Shown here: piece after piece, positions 1 to 8,878 of the stretch
Position numbering within the stretch: the first letter of the stretch is position 1
How the letters are laid out: each line of letters starts with the position of its first letter
Source: Chloroflexota bacterium
GTDB lineage: Bacteria; Chloroflexota; Dehalococcoidia; Lucifugimonadales; UBA3495
Assembly (NCBI GenBank): GCA_028875055.1
Contig: JAPPGG010000007.1
Coordinates: forward strand, 1 to 64,000
DNA length: 64,000 bases
Reading direction: 5' to 3'
Program-made: the position numbers and the translations under genes
The notes under the pieces: generated by a model
The model's database searches: none
Seen by the model: the letters and a program-made list of their open reading frames with translations, nothing else
Told to the model about the DNA's origin: nothing

Positions 1-76
1 TGCCAAATACGGGCTATGTTCCTTTGGACCAAACTATTTTGACCACACCCCCTAGCATACCTGAACTTCTCCAACT

Positions 77-901
77 CTAGCGGGCCAGTATGTCGCGGCC
101 AAAATAGTCGCGGCTGACCTGGGCCAAAGCTCCGCTCCCATTGATCTCAACGATGGCCCGGTTAATTGCCGGCAGAAGTCCCGCGTTCTGCAGCGGGACG
201 ATTATGCCGATTTCCCCGGAGCCCAGCGCGTCGAACTCTGGTGTGCCGGGGAGCGGCACAACGGGCTCCCCCACCCGTTCGAACTTCCCAAGCTCCCCTG
301 CTCCGAAAAAAGGAGACTGGTTTATTGCCAGATCGGTAATCACGTCATCGGCAATTGTGAGGTCAGCCCGAGCATCCGCCACCGCCTGGAAGGCGTCGAC
401 CTGGTTTTCGAAGGATATGGTCGCAATGTGGGCCAGGCCTGGGGAGTTCAGGTACCTTTCGTAGATCGTCGCAGACTGAACGGCCACCAAGCTGCTTTCG
501 TCCAACTCGGCACCGCTTCCAGCCCGACGGATGAACTGCCCGTAGGACCTGTAGTAGGGGTCGGAAAAGCCGACCAACCGCTCCCGAAATTCAGTCCTGG
601 TGAAGGAGTTGATGGCCAGGTCGAACTCACCACGCCGGGTACGGTCGAATACCTGCTCAAAGGCATCGGTTTGCCATTCGCACTTGGCATCCAGGACTTG
701 GCATAGCAACGTACCGTATTCATAGTCGAACCCTGCCGGTTGGCCACGTTCATCCTCGTAGCTGAAGGGCGGGTAATCCACACTTGTGGCGATTATCAAG
801 GTCTTTCCACCCGACCGCTGGCCGGGAACCAGCAAGAAAACAATGATGACCACCGCCATAAGCAGCGCGACAGCAGTGGCAAACCTTCCCAATCCCTTCA
901 T
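77..901 (-). CDS. Family 3 extracellular solute-binding protein (amino-acid type)
   Basis: The protein is a periplasmic or membrane-tethered receptor of the kind that delivers polar amino acids to an ABC importer. It opens with a charged start and a long hydrophobic segment (about residues 7-26), read as a signal peptide or anchor. The mature part has the family pattern DYPPFSYEDERGQPAGFDYE, then a DLAINSFTRTEFRE segment that resembles the ligand-contact region, and FSDPYY. The length (274 aa) is normal for the family. A GGGGGACT sequence precedes the ATG. No permease or ATPase gene lies beside it, so the partner and ligand are unknown; a sensory or orphan receptor role is possible. The family call is firm, the substrate is not. 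Confidence 0.85.
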   Translation of the reverse strand: MKGLGRFATAVALLMAVVIIVFLLVPGQRSGGKTLIIATSVDYPPFSYEDERGQPAGFDYEYGTLLCQVLDAKCEWQTDAFEQVFDRTRRGEFDLAINSFTRTEFRERLVGFSDPYYRSYGQFIRRAGSGAELDESSLVAVQSATIYERYLNSPGLAHIATISFENQVDAFQAVADARADLTIADDVITDLAINQSPFFGAGELGKFERVGEPVVPLPGTPEFDALGSGEIGIIVPLQNAGLLPAINRAIVEINGSGALAQVSRDYFGRDILAR

Positions 902-1160
902 CTAGTCCCCCATTCAACGCCGAGGCGGTCATGTGGCTCTTGCCGGAAAAGTGCATCGGACCTCTGCCTGCTCATGGCGATTTAGTCAGCTCTGAGCGTT
1001 ATTCTCTTGGGCGCTGCCCTTAGCCATGGATGCTACTGCGTTCCTCTCGTCTTCTTTCCTTGCGGGTAGGCAAAACAGAAAGTGCCCTACGTCCGAGTTG
1101 GGACAGGTATTGCCGAGGGTTCCCAAAGGGAATTATATAGCAAATTACCCAAAGGGCCGT

Positions 1161-1802
1161 TTATCGCTTGCGTGCGAACCACTCGTTGAAGTCGGCAAGT
1201 TGGGTTTGCAGTGCTTGTTCCTCTTGGAGTTTTGCGGCCTGTATGCGTTCCTGAATTGCCCTTTGGTCCTCCTGTTCCCGCTCCCTGACTTGCTGCGGGG
1301 AAGGCTCCCAGACATATCCGCCAGGCCACTGATCTCGAACCCGAATCCCATACTTCAGAAGAACGTCCAGCACATAGCGGTCTAACTCACTCTTGGATGA
1401 GAAGAAAATCTCGTCGTTCTTGAAGGGAACCAAACCCGTGTCGCCCCAGGTTACGGCGTGGTAAGCCTCTTCGTCGAATAACTTCAGGACTTGTTCTACT
1501 CCCTCCCCTATCCCACGCACCCGAAGCCAGGTCTCACAGTCAATACCGCCGTAATTGCACTTTTCGCAATTGCGCCTCTCGTAGGGCCAGCCCACTAACC
1601 GAGGGTCGCAGTGAACAATGCGGATGTATCCTCGGCGGCGCAGACAGGCGTTGCAGGTGATATAACGGGCCGGCGCATTGGAGAATAGTTTGACGGGGTC
1701 CTGGCTGGGTGACCAGTCGCAGTCCAGCCAATGCGACTTTGGGGCAAAGTCCCAACGCTTGTCGGCGTACTGCCTGTAAAGTTCTTCTTCCCATTTGTTC
1801 AT
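1161..1802 (-). CDS. Hypothetical protein with two CxxC-type zinc-binding clusters
   Basis: The function is not recognised. I chose the internal start MNKWEEELY because its ATG overlaps the stop of the upstream 80-aa gene as ATGA, a sign of translational coupling; the longer track ORF starts inside that gene. The protein (213 aa) has Cys pairs in CNACLRRRGY and CEKCNYGGIDC at about residues 50-95, suggesting a bound zinc ion. It ends in a charged, Glu/Gln-rich stretch (about 165-210) that looks like a coiled coil. Small Cys-rich gene pairs of this type are common in phage and other accessory DNA, but no phage structural gene is nearby. Confidence 0.6.
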   Translation of the reverse strand: MNKWEEELYRQYADKRWDFAPKSHWLDCDWSPSQDPVKLFSNAPARYITCNACLRRRGYIRIVHCDPRLVGWPYERRNCEKCNYGGIDCETWLRVRGIGEGVEQVLKLFDEEAYHAVTWGDTGLVPFKNDEIFFSSKSELDRYVLDVLLKYGIRVRDQWPGGYVWEPSPQQVREREQEDQRAIQERIQAAKLQEEQALQTQLADFNEWFARKR

Positions 1803-2041
1803 GCTACCGCTCCGTGGCAGGTCTCGCACAATCCGTCTTGGTAAAGTGTCTCGGGGAAGGACACAGCTCGCTTACAACGCTCGCACTGGTAGACCTTCCC
1901 CTCCCCCTTGTCGTTCTGATATTGATATTCGGTCGGCTTCTCCATCATCGCCCTTGCCAATTCTTCCATCGTGGCGTCAATCCTGGGCGGTAGAGATCGG
2001 CCAGGGCGCCCCCGCCCTGGCCAGTTCTTCTTACGTGGCAT
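1799..2041 (-). CDS. Small zinc-ribbon protein, coupled to the next gene
   Basis: An 80-aa protein with a basic N-terminus (PRKKNWPGRGRPGRS) and a C-terminal zinc ribbon YQCERCKRAV...GLCETC, that is two CxxC knuckles about 20 residues apart. The ATG at 2041 has GGGAG about 8 bases upstream. Its stop overlaps the start of the downstream 213-aa zinc protein by four bases. In the same frame, upstream of this ATG and without any start codon, the reading continues open through NCRYCCRQHPEVHTR, which also looks zinc-binding; this may be chance or the trace of a longer ancestral protein. The role is unknown; DNA or RNA binding is a reasonable guess only. Confidence 0.6.
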   Translation of the reverse strand: MPRKKNWPGRGRPGRSLPPRIDATMEELARAMMEKPTEYQYQNDKGEGKVYQCERCKRAVSFPETLYQDGLCETCHGAVA

Positions 2042-2336
2042 ACCGACGCTCCCTGGTGGTAATATCCGGGTATGGACTTCTGGATGTTGACGGCAGCAGT
2101 AGCGACAGTTGGGCTGATCCTGGCCTCGGTATGCAACGAGGATCCGACCCGAATCTGGAAGGCGAATTGTACCGGAAACCTGGCCTCCCTCCCGAGCCGA
2201 TACCTGGGGCCGGCCTGCCTGACACCCGATTGTAGCCGGTATAGCCGTAACAATCGTAAGGCTTTTGTTGGGTTTGGGCCATATGTTTAACTCGGCAGGT
2301 CACCACCTGCCCTCTAGTAACGGACTCCATACCTCG

Positions 2337-4757
2337 TCATAGCATACTATCCACTTCGAGCACGAATTCCTCGAAGCCCTTCACCATTCGATATCCTATG
2401 CGTGGCTCGGTAAGAATATAGGTTGAGCTGTCGGCGTTTTCCCCCAGTTTGCGCCGGAGTCTTTTGACCACATCACGGAGCAACCGGTGGTCTCCTTTTC
2501 TTTCCGGCCCCCAAACTGCCTGGAGTAATTGGTCGTGGCTTAGCACTCTTCCGGCATTGACCGAGAGCTCATAGAGCAAACGATACTCGGTGGGTGTTAG
2601 TGGTACGTTTTCGCCAGCCAGGGTCACTCTTCGAAATGCGTAGTCAATAAGAAGATCTCCAGCCAGGAAAGGGTCGGGAGATAGACGTTCCTCAAGACTT
2701 GTACGTTTGCGCAGGGCTGCCCTGATTCTTGCGGCAAGTTCTGTTGGCGAGAAGGGCTTCACTACGTAGTCAGAGGCCCCGAGGTCGAAGGCTCTAGCCA
2801 CAACATCTTCCTGACCGTAAGCCGATATGAAGATCACCGGTATGTCCCGCCATTCCAGGATTTCCTTCATAAGCTCGATGCCGTCGACCCCGGGAAACAT
2901 CAGGTCGAGCAATATCAGGTCCGGTTTCCCTTCTTCCACGAGGCTCATGACATTTGCGGGGCTGCCGGTAAGGAAGGGCTCGTAGCCGGCGTTGACCAGA
3001 GTGTCGCGAATATACCTGAGGGCCTGTGGATCGTCGTCCACCGCCAGAACGCGCAGCTTATCCGCCGTCCGATGTTGGGGTTGGGCAGACGAGACCGAAG
3101 GCCGAGGACCCGCTGACCAGTCTTCTCGATCAAGAACTGGAAGAGTGAAGGTAAATCGCGCCCCAGTTCCCAATCCGTCGCTTTCAGCCCAGATGCGCCC
3201 CCCGTGGGCCTCGATGATCCCTCTGCAAATCGCCAGGCCAAGTCCTGATCCGTCAATCATTCCCCGACCTTCCGCGCTACCGAATCGAGGAAACCTCCGG
3301 AACAGGTGCGGAACCAGCTCTACCGGAATACCCCTGCCCTGATCAACGACGGAGACTGCAACGAAGATACCATCGCTTGAGGCCTCGATTGTAATGGGTG
3401 CTGCTTCCGGAGAGTACCTTGACGCATTTGACAGGAGGTTGCTCAACACCTGGATGACTCTTGCTCTGTCAGCCACAACGGGGGGGATGTTGGGGGGAAT
3501 CTCCATGGTGAGGTTGTAACGTGCTCCACTGTTAAGCAACCTGTTCTTGGCCTCATCGATCATGTCAGAAATGTTCGCTGGACCGGGTTCGATTGAAAGG
3601 GTTCCCGATTCGACGCGAGCTACATCCAGCAGGTCGCCAATCAGCCTCTGCAGGTGGTCGACCTGCTGGTCCATGATCCGGAGAAATTGAGCAACCACGG
3701 CGGGGTCCATCTCCGGTGGTGAATTCAGCAGCGTCGTAGTAGAGCCCTTTATGGTGGCGAGGGGAGTCCGAAGTTCGTGACTTACCATCCCCAGGAACTC
3801 TGCCCGCATCCGTTCCAGTTCCTGAAGGGATGTCAAGTCCTGTAGGGTCACGACGAGAGATACAACCTCGCCGTTGTCCGCCCGGATTGGCGTTGCATTG
3901 AGCAGAGTGGTAACGCTGCGTCCGTCAGGTACTTTAAAGACTATCTCTTCCGCTCGTATGGTCTCGCCAATGCTCAGCAGCTCCACCATGGAAAACTCTT
4001 TAAGGGATACCTGCCGGCCGTCCCCCCGTATAAAAGTCAGCACGTCCAATATCTGCTCTGCTGGCTGGTCTGGCTCCCGAAGGATCTCGACGATCCGCGC
4101 TGCCTCTCGGTTGATAGAGACTGGCATCCCCGTTTCCGCGTCGAAGACGACCACACCCACCGGGGAAGTGTCTATCAGGGATTCCAAGTCCTTCCTGGCC
4201 CGTTGCTCGTCCCGGTACCTGCGGGCATTGGAGATGATCATTCCTGCCTGCGAAGCAAACATTAGTAGGGTTTCTTCGTCAGAACTGGTGAACTCCTCGC
4301 CACCATCTTTGTCAGCCAGGTATAAATTACCGACGCGGTCCCCGAGGTTGAATACGGGGGAGGCCAGGAATGAAACCCTCTGCCCGACTGGTAAAGGTAC
4401 GCTAAACTCCGCCAGCCCTAGAGACCGTGCGTGCCCTAGCAGGTCAGGAATCCTCAGGGGCTCGAACAATTTGCTCAGGTATTCGAACAGTCCCCAGCGG
4501 TCTGGTAGCGACCAGACTCGGTCTGCTTCCTCGGAGGTCATTCCCGAAGAAAGAAAGTCCAGCACCTGACCTGTCTCATTCAGTAGGGTCATTACCCCGT
4601 AGCGCGCCCTGGTCAGCGACCTGGCGGAGTCGAGCACTCCCTGCAAGACCGTTTCGAAGTCCAGACTCTCACTAATCCGAAGGCTGGCCTCGCTCAGCCG
4701 GGACAACTTCTCCCGGAGTTCCATAATCTCTATGTCTCGCTCATTGCTCTGTCGCAT
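2337..4757 (-). CDS. One-chain sensor histidine kinase plus DNA-binding response regulator (GAF-PAS-HisKA-HATPase-REC-wHTH)
   Basis: A complete phosphorelay in one polypeptide of about 806 aa. Rough order: coiled N-terminus, GAF (20-180), PAS (190-305), HisKA with MVSHELRTPLATIKGS (phospho-His), HATPase with N box LSNLLSNASRYSPEA and G boxes DQGRGIP and GSGLGLAICRGIIEAHGG, receiver with VDDD and LLDLMFPG (phospho-Asp), and a C-terminal OmpR-type winged helix starting PLTPTEYRLLYEL. No transmembrane segment is visible, so it is probably a cytosolic sensor acting directly on DNA. The start at 4757 is preferred over the longer ORF because GGAGAAG lies 6 bases upstream and conserved sequence begins just after it. 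Neighbours give no clue to the target genes; the AT-rich 4870-4930 region upstream may hold its promoter. Confidence 0.9.
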   Translation of the reverse strand: MRQSNERDIEIMELREKLSRLSEASLRISESLDFETVLQGVLDSARSLTRARYGVMTLLNETGQVLDFLSSGMTSEEADRVWSLPDRWGLFEYLSKLFEPLRIPDLLGHARSLGLAEFSVPLPVGQRVSFLASPVFNLGDRVGNLYLADKDGGEEFTSSDEETLLMFASQAGMIISNARRYRDEQRARKDLESLIDTSPVGVVVFDAETGMPVSINREAARIVEILREPDQPAEQILDVLTFIRGDGRQVSLKEFSMVELLSIGETIRAEEIVFKVPDGRSVTTLLNATPIRADNGEVVSLVVTLQDLTSLQELERMRAEFLGMVSHELRTPLATIKGSTTTLLNSPPEMDPAVVAQFLRIMDQQVDHLQRLIGDLLDVARVESGTLSIEPGPANISDMIDEAKNRLLNSGARYNLTMEIPPNIPPVVADRARVIQVLSNLLSNASRYSPEAAPITIEASSDGIFVAVSVVDQGRGIPVELVPHLFRRFPRFGSAEGRGMIDGSGLGLAICRGIIEAHGGRIWAESDGLGTGARFTFTLPVLDREDWSAGPRPSVSSAQPQHRTADKLRVLAVDDDPQALRYIRDTLVNAGYEPFLTGSPANVMSLVEEGKPDLILLDLMFPGVDGIELMKEILEWRDIPVIFISAYGQEDVVARAFDLGASDYVVKPFSPTELAARIRAALRKRTSLEERLSPDPFLAGDLLIDYAFRRVTLAGENVPLTPTEYRLLYELSVNAGRVLSHDQLLQAVWGPERKGDHRLLRDVVKRLRRKLGENADSSTYILTEPRIGYRMVKGFEEFVLEVDSML

Positions 4758-5441
4758 TGCACTTCTCCAGTTGGTCGGACTGGGGCACCGGATGCCGGTA
4801 CTGTCCAGCCACTTTGTTACGAAACGCCCGTTTTGCCTCAGGGAGCCTGAAATGTTCCAGTAATTCACTCAATATTGCCATACATATCGAAGGAAATAAT
4901 ACACATTTCACATATTGTTGCAAATAAACTAGAAACAGCCTTGACCTAACCAGGGCCAAGAACATGGCGGGACTTTCTCTTAATACGCTAACGGTCCCTG
5001 GCCGTTGGAAAAGACAGTTCCTTCCCTAGTTCTTCCCCTAAGGGGTTCCTTTCCCTACGGAATGTCGGCGGCATCTGCCGACGATATCGCTCCTTGATCC
5101 AACGTCTGCCGGGACCGTCGGCCCTAAGGTTCAGGGCAACTGGAACTGCCAAGTGTGACCCCACTAGGGGCGACTGCCTTTGGTAGTTGCCTTCAGTGTA
5201 TGCAAGACCAGAAACTGTTCGCTGCCCGCCGATCATTGGATGAGACCCCAAGTCTATGATTTTGCCAGCTAGCATGACCTTCGCGCTATTGGTCTAGTGC
5301 TGTCAGGCCAGGATATGGGGTTCCAGCAGAGATTTTGGCGTCGGGCGGAGCGAAGAAAAGCGTGATTTGCGGCTAGGGGGCATCCTCTTTGTGACCTTTG
5401 GCCTGCCTAGGTCGGCCCCTGAACCCGCACGGAGGTGATGT
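4758..5441. other. Intergenic, no supported gene
   Basis: About 680 bases between the sensor-regulator gene and a tiny zinc protein. The part from 4870 to 4940 is AT-rich and probably carries the promoter of the minus-strand kinase gene. An ORF at 4988-5275 on the minus strand (95 aa) has no clear ribosome binding site and no family I recognise; its middle part (WIKERYRR) could be a decayed transposase, but I cannot support that. Confidence 0.4.
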
Positions 5442-5636
5442 GTGGAGAAATGCGAACACTATTGGATAATTCCCAACAGTGCCGTCGGAAGGTGCCAAGG
5501 CATCTGCCGTAAGTGCCATACCCGTAAGGAATTCCTGAATGCAATGCCTGAAAACGACACCAGTGAGAGCCCGTTTCTTCAGACGGTGCGGATGGTAACC
5601 AAGGACTATCTCATTGCCGAAACCACCGATGAGTAG
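5442..5636 (+). CDS. Small zinc-binding protein, phage-type (64 aa)
   Basis: A 64-aa protein beginning MEKCEHYWIIPNS with a second Cys pair in GICRKCHTRKEF. The pattern C-x2-HYW...GxCxxC...EF is like the very small zinc proteins found in phages and genomic islands. It starts with GTG; a near-perfect ribosome binding site GGAGGTGAT lies just upstream, which is the main reason to accept such a short gene. Its end overlaps the start of the next small gene by 8 bases (ATGAGTAG), suggesting coupled translation. Exact function unknown. Confidence 0.65.
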   Translation: MEKCEHYWIIPNSAVGRCQGICRKCHTRKEFLNAMPENDTSESPFLQTVRMVTKDYLIAETTDE

Positions 5637-5820
5637 ACAGGTTGTCATTACCGGCGGCAACGGTTGGAGCCGCGACAGGGCGTACCATACAAATGTTGAC
5701 TGCAGGTACTTGGTTCGAGTCAAGAAGGCCGGCAGGTATTTCGCCAGGGTAACTCTGTGGGAAGCCAACCGCATGGGAAGGGACAGAGAGTGCCTTGAAT
5801 GCCAGGGTCGTGAAGAATAG
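5629..5820 (+). CDS. Small His/Cys protein coupled to the upstream zinc protein
   Basis: A 63-aa protein read from the ATG at 5629 (MSRQVVITGG), which overlaps the stop of the preceding gene. It carries YHTNVDCRYL near the middle and CLECQG at the end, so one His and three Cys are available for a metal. The N-terminal extension in the track ORF (MPKPP) is less likely because the overlap at 5629 fits coupling. Function unknown; it is probably co-expressed with the 64-aa protein and the small membrane protein downstream. Confidence 0.5.
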   Translation: MSRQVVITGGNGWSRDRAYHTNVDCRYLVRVKKAGRYFARVTLWEANRMGRDRECLECQGREE

Positions 5821-5830
5821 GGGGCCGGGA

Positions 5831-6043
5831 ATGTACGAGATAGCGTGGCTGCAGCTTCTCGCGTATGTCCTGATTATATGTGGATTCCTCCTGATGTTCA
5901 TATTCAGGCGGGATCTGCTTTTGAATGCTCACACGCCTACAACAGGAAAAACCCTGGGATACGTTGGCGCTCTTCTCTTGCTGGCGGGGCTTCTGACCGA
6001 GCTTGTCATTTACCTATACAACGTCTCAAACCTTGCTGGCTGA
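5831..6043 (+). CDS. Small two-span membrane protein
   Basis: About 70 aa from the ATG at 5831 (MYEIAWLQ), preceded by a G-rich stretch (GGGGGCCGGGA). Two hydrophobic segments are visible, LLAYVLIICGFLLMFIF and GYVGALLLLAGLLTELVIYL, joined by a short polar loop, so it is probably an inner-membrane hairpin. It is third in a run of tiny same-strand genes with 10-base spacing. No family recognised. A later part of the DNA could also be non-coding, so confidence is moderate. Confidence 0.45.
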   Translation: MYEIAWLQLLAYVLIICGFLLMFIFRRDLLLNAHTPTTGKTLGYVGALLLLAGLLTELVIYLYNVSNLAG

Positions 6044-7194
6044 TATCTATACTCGAGCTAGCCATGCAGTACGAGGTTACAGTCATTGGGGGCTGCCTGA
6101 AGTTCCGGCATGACGTTGTGCCCGAGGTCTTGTTGATCTACGAAGTCAGGGCACTTGGCAATTAAAGTGAACATTACCGGAGGGTTGCGCCTTTTGGATT
6201 CCTGCGGGGCTGGCGGAGAGGAGAGTTGTCTTCCTGTCCGGTGTAGCCTTCCGAGGCTTCGTCAGCACTAACAGAAAAAACGGCGGTGGCAACGTCTTCA
6301 GCTAGCTGCCTGTGAATGGACTGGCCCTCATGCGTCAGTGGATGTCTTAGGTGTTGGCGACCTCGAGTTGGCAAGGAGTCGCCCGGGGCTATAGACGACT
6401 CTCACAGGTGCCTCCACAGGTTCTATACCGTCTGACAATCAAGAGACTCCCATCCAGCGGCCGCTGGATGATTGACAGTGGCATGAGCAAGGATAAATTC
6501 TTCGAGATGCTCAGGCCGGTCCGTTGCGAGGCCTACGCCGTTTCATTGGACCATACCATATTCCAGTGGCATGCCGCCGCAGAATTATTGCTGGTTTATT
6601 CGGTATCGCAGGCTGTGGAACGTCAATGTTGGGGCCTTTTGTCGCCCCGTAATTGGGGCGGTCCAGGCCCCCACCCTTCCCTGAATGTCCTTGTCCGCGC
6701 TATCTGAAGGCCGGATTGTTGCCTCCACATTCTGTACCCGCACCTGGCGGTGGTGACTTGGCGGTACTGCCAATTTCTCTCTACCGAACCCGGGTCCGCT
6801 CAGAAAAATGCACAGACCCAACTGCTCCGGCGACAGAGCAACCAGGGAATGGACCCGCATGGACGATAAAAGGTCCACAGACTGTCCATCATGTTTGGTC
6901 AGGGGGGCTTGGCTCCCGTTACCTTGGGCTACAGGCAGGATGATAGGGGTTGGTGGCCAGCGGTAGAGTAAGGAAGGTAGCTGGAAGCCTGTAGCGAGCT
7001 ACAGTGTATTCACTCCAGCGTAGGAGGACAAGAGGTCTACTAGATAGCTTTAACGAATACCATATTGCTGAAAACTTGCTCAAAGAGACAGGGTAAGGAT
7101 TAGACAAGTGTGTGCTATGTTTGTCTCACGGCTCTGCCGGCACTTGCCGTATCAAAAGGGTCATACCGTGTAGATGTGTGGAGGGGATGTGGGA
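6044..7194. other. Long stretch without a supported gene
   Basis: Roughly 1.15 kb with only scattered ORFs that lack ribosome binding sites and recognisable domains. The longest, 6351-6707 plus (118 aa), has a plausible inner start (MIDSGMSKDKFFEML) but no family match I can name and overlaps other open frames. The end near 7170-7190 carries GGAGGGG, the ribosome binding site of the cadherin gene. Nothing repeat-like or RNA-like was recognised. Confidence 0.4.
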
Positions 7195-8844
7195 ATGAAA
7201 CTTTTGGCCTGCGCCAGGGACACGATGGGCCTCAAAATGCTCCTGTTGCTGTTCTTGATTTGCGCGTTATCTGCTTTTCCCATTTCCACCCACGCCCAAT
7301 CAGGCGCTCCCCCATTATTTCCGTCTGCCACGGCAGTCCGGTTCCTCGAGGAAAACTTGGCTCCGTTCCATCCGGTGGGAACCCCAATAGTTGCCACGGA
7401 CCCGGACCCCCACGATACGCCTACCTATTCTCTGACCGGGAGGGACGTGGAATTCTTCAGGATCGCGAAGACGTCGGGCCAACTGGAGGCAGCCCGACCA
7501 ATGGACTACGAAACCCGGTCTAGCTACTCTGTGACAGTCCGGGCCACCGACTCAGGGGGGCTTTACGACACCATCCCCGTCAGCATAGAAGTAACAAACG
7601 TTGACGAGATAGGGGAAATAGTCATTTCCCAAGAGGCATTTGATGAGGGGACCGAGCTTAACGCAGTCCTGATGGATCCTGATGGCAGCATTGCCGATGT
7701 CTCATGGCATTGGTCCGTCTCCATCGACAGGACTGCCTGGAAGGATATTCCGGGAGCAGGAGCCTCCACCTACTCGCCTTTACCTGAAGATTTGCGACGG
7801 TTTCTTAGGGTGCAGGCCAGATACACGGACGGTCACGGTCCAGGCAAGGTTGCCTCGACGCTTTTCGCTACGGACTTGTGGTCTCCAGTGGCCAACCATT
7901 CGCCGGAGTTTCCATTTGCCGAGTCTGGCGTACGCAGCGTTGGCACAAATGCATCCGCAGGACAGCAAGTGGGCCAACCAGTCCTGGCCAGCGACTTGGA
8001 CAGGGACCTACTCACCTACTGGCTCACGGGGGATGCTTCCCAGTTCTTCGCGATCGGAGCCCACACTGGTCAATTGACAACTAAGAGCTCATTGAATCCC
8101 GAAATTGAAAGCAGATATTTCGGGGTCGTGCATGTCTTGGACGGCAGAGGAGGCAGCGCCTACAAATCAGTGCGTATCGACGTGGGAGAATTTCCGGTTC
8201 CAGCTGTTCTCCCCTCTGCTGCGGTTTCCCCTATATTGGTTCCAGGGGACACCGCTCCTACTCCGGCAGCCCAATCTGAAACGGATTCGAGCGCCAACCC
8301 GGCCGCAGCTTCCGCTCCCCCCCAAAGTGGCTCGCACCAGGTTCCGGCAGAAGCCTCGGGACCGGCGGGATTGGACCTACTCGCTGAGGCAGTCCCTTCG
8401 TCGGCTCAGTTCATGCGGGGCGATGCAGCTCCAACGCTGGCTTCCTCCACACGAGGGAAACTCCAGCCTGAGGTGGAAAAAGAAACGGCTGGAGAAGCTG
8501 ATCAAGAGCCAATGGCTGTTCTAGCGGCTATAGGGCCTTCTCCGCCCTTATCTCCAGGGGAAGGTGTGGACGTAAAGCCCGTTGGACCAGGAGACGAAAA
8601 TGGTACGGCGTCGAGCGCCGAAACGAATGGTTTTATGTCATTATTCGCCTGGCTTGCTTTGCTATTCGCGGGACTGGCGTTACTGGCGGGAATCGTGGCG
8701 CTCTGCTCGAGAAGGAAACGCGGCAAGAAAACTGATATCTCGCTGCCTCCCCCGTCTATGGGACCGGAACGCCGCATTGGTCCTTTGCCGGTTCTGGTGT
8801 CCCTGGCGGGCGAGAACGATACGGCCAACGTGGGGAGTGGCTAA
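7195..8844 (+). CDS. Surface protein with cadherin-like repeats and a C-terminal membrane anchor
   Basis: A 549-aa predicted secreted, cell-surface protein. The start at 7195 (MKLLACARD) is favoured because GGAGGGG lies upstream and a signal peptide follows (LLLLFLICALSAFPISTHA). Two cadherin-like modules are visible: one with EENLAPF...VATDPDPHDTPTYSLTG...YSVTVRATDSGG, and a later one with ASDLDRDLLTYWLTGDAS...HVLDGRGG; between them is an Ig-like or surface-layer type segment. Then comes a Pro/Ala/Ser-rich stalk, a transmembrane helix (LFAWLALLFAGLALLAGIVAL) and a basic tail (CSRRKRGKK). Such repeats usually bind calcium and serve adhesion. No sortase signal is seen. Confidence 0.75.
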   Translation: MKLLACARDTMGLKMLLLLFLICALSAFPISTHAQSGAPPLFPSATAVRFLEENLAPFHPVGTPIVATDPDPHDTPTYSLTGRDVEFFRIAKTSGQLEAARPMDYETRSSYSVTVRATDSGGLYDTIPVSIEVTNVDEIGEIVISQEAFDEGTELNAVLMDPDGSIADVSWHWSVSIDRTAWKDIPGAGASTYSPLPEDLRRFLRVQARYTDGHGPGKVASTLFATDLWSPVANHSPEFPFAESGVRSVGTNASAGQQVGQPVLASDLDRDLLTYWLTGDASQFFAIGAHTGQLTTKSSLNPEIESRYFGVVHVLDGRGGSAYKSVRIDVGEFPVPAVLPSAAVSPILVPGDTAPTPAAQSETDSSANPAAASAPPQSGSHQVPAEASGPAGLDLLAEAVPSSAQFMRGDAAPTLASSTRGKLQPEVEKETAGEADQEPMAVLAAIGPSPPLSPGEGVDVKPVGPGDENGTASSAETNGFMSLFAWLALLFAGLALLAGIVALCSRRKRGKKTDISLPPPSMGPERRIGPLPVLVSLAGENDTANVGSG

Positions 8845-8878
8845 GCCCGAATTCACCGAAGGTTCAAAACGGCACTGC

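Noticed and set aside
4988-5275. 95-aa ORF as a transposase fragment
   Set aside because: WIKERYRR and surroundings hinted at a transposase, but no family alignment could be made by eye.
6351-6707. 118-aa plus-strand ORF
   Set aside because: No ribosome binding site at the first start, no domain, and overlapping open frames on the other strand.
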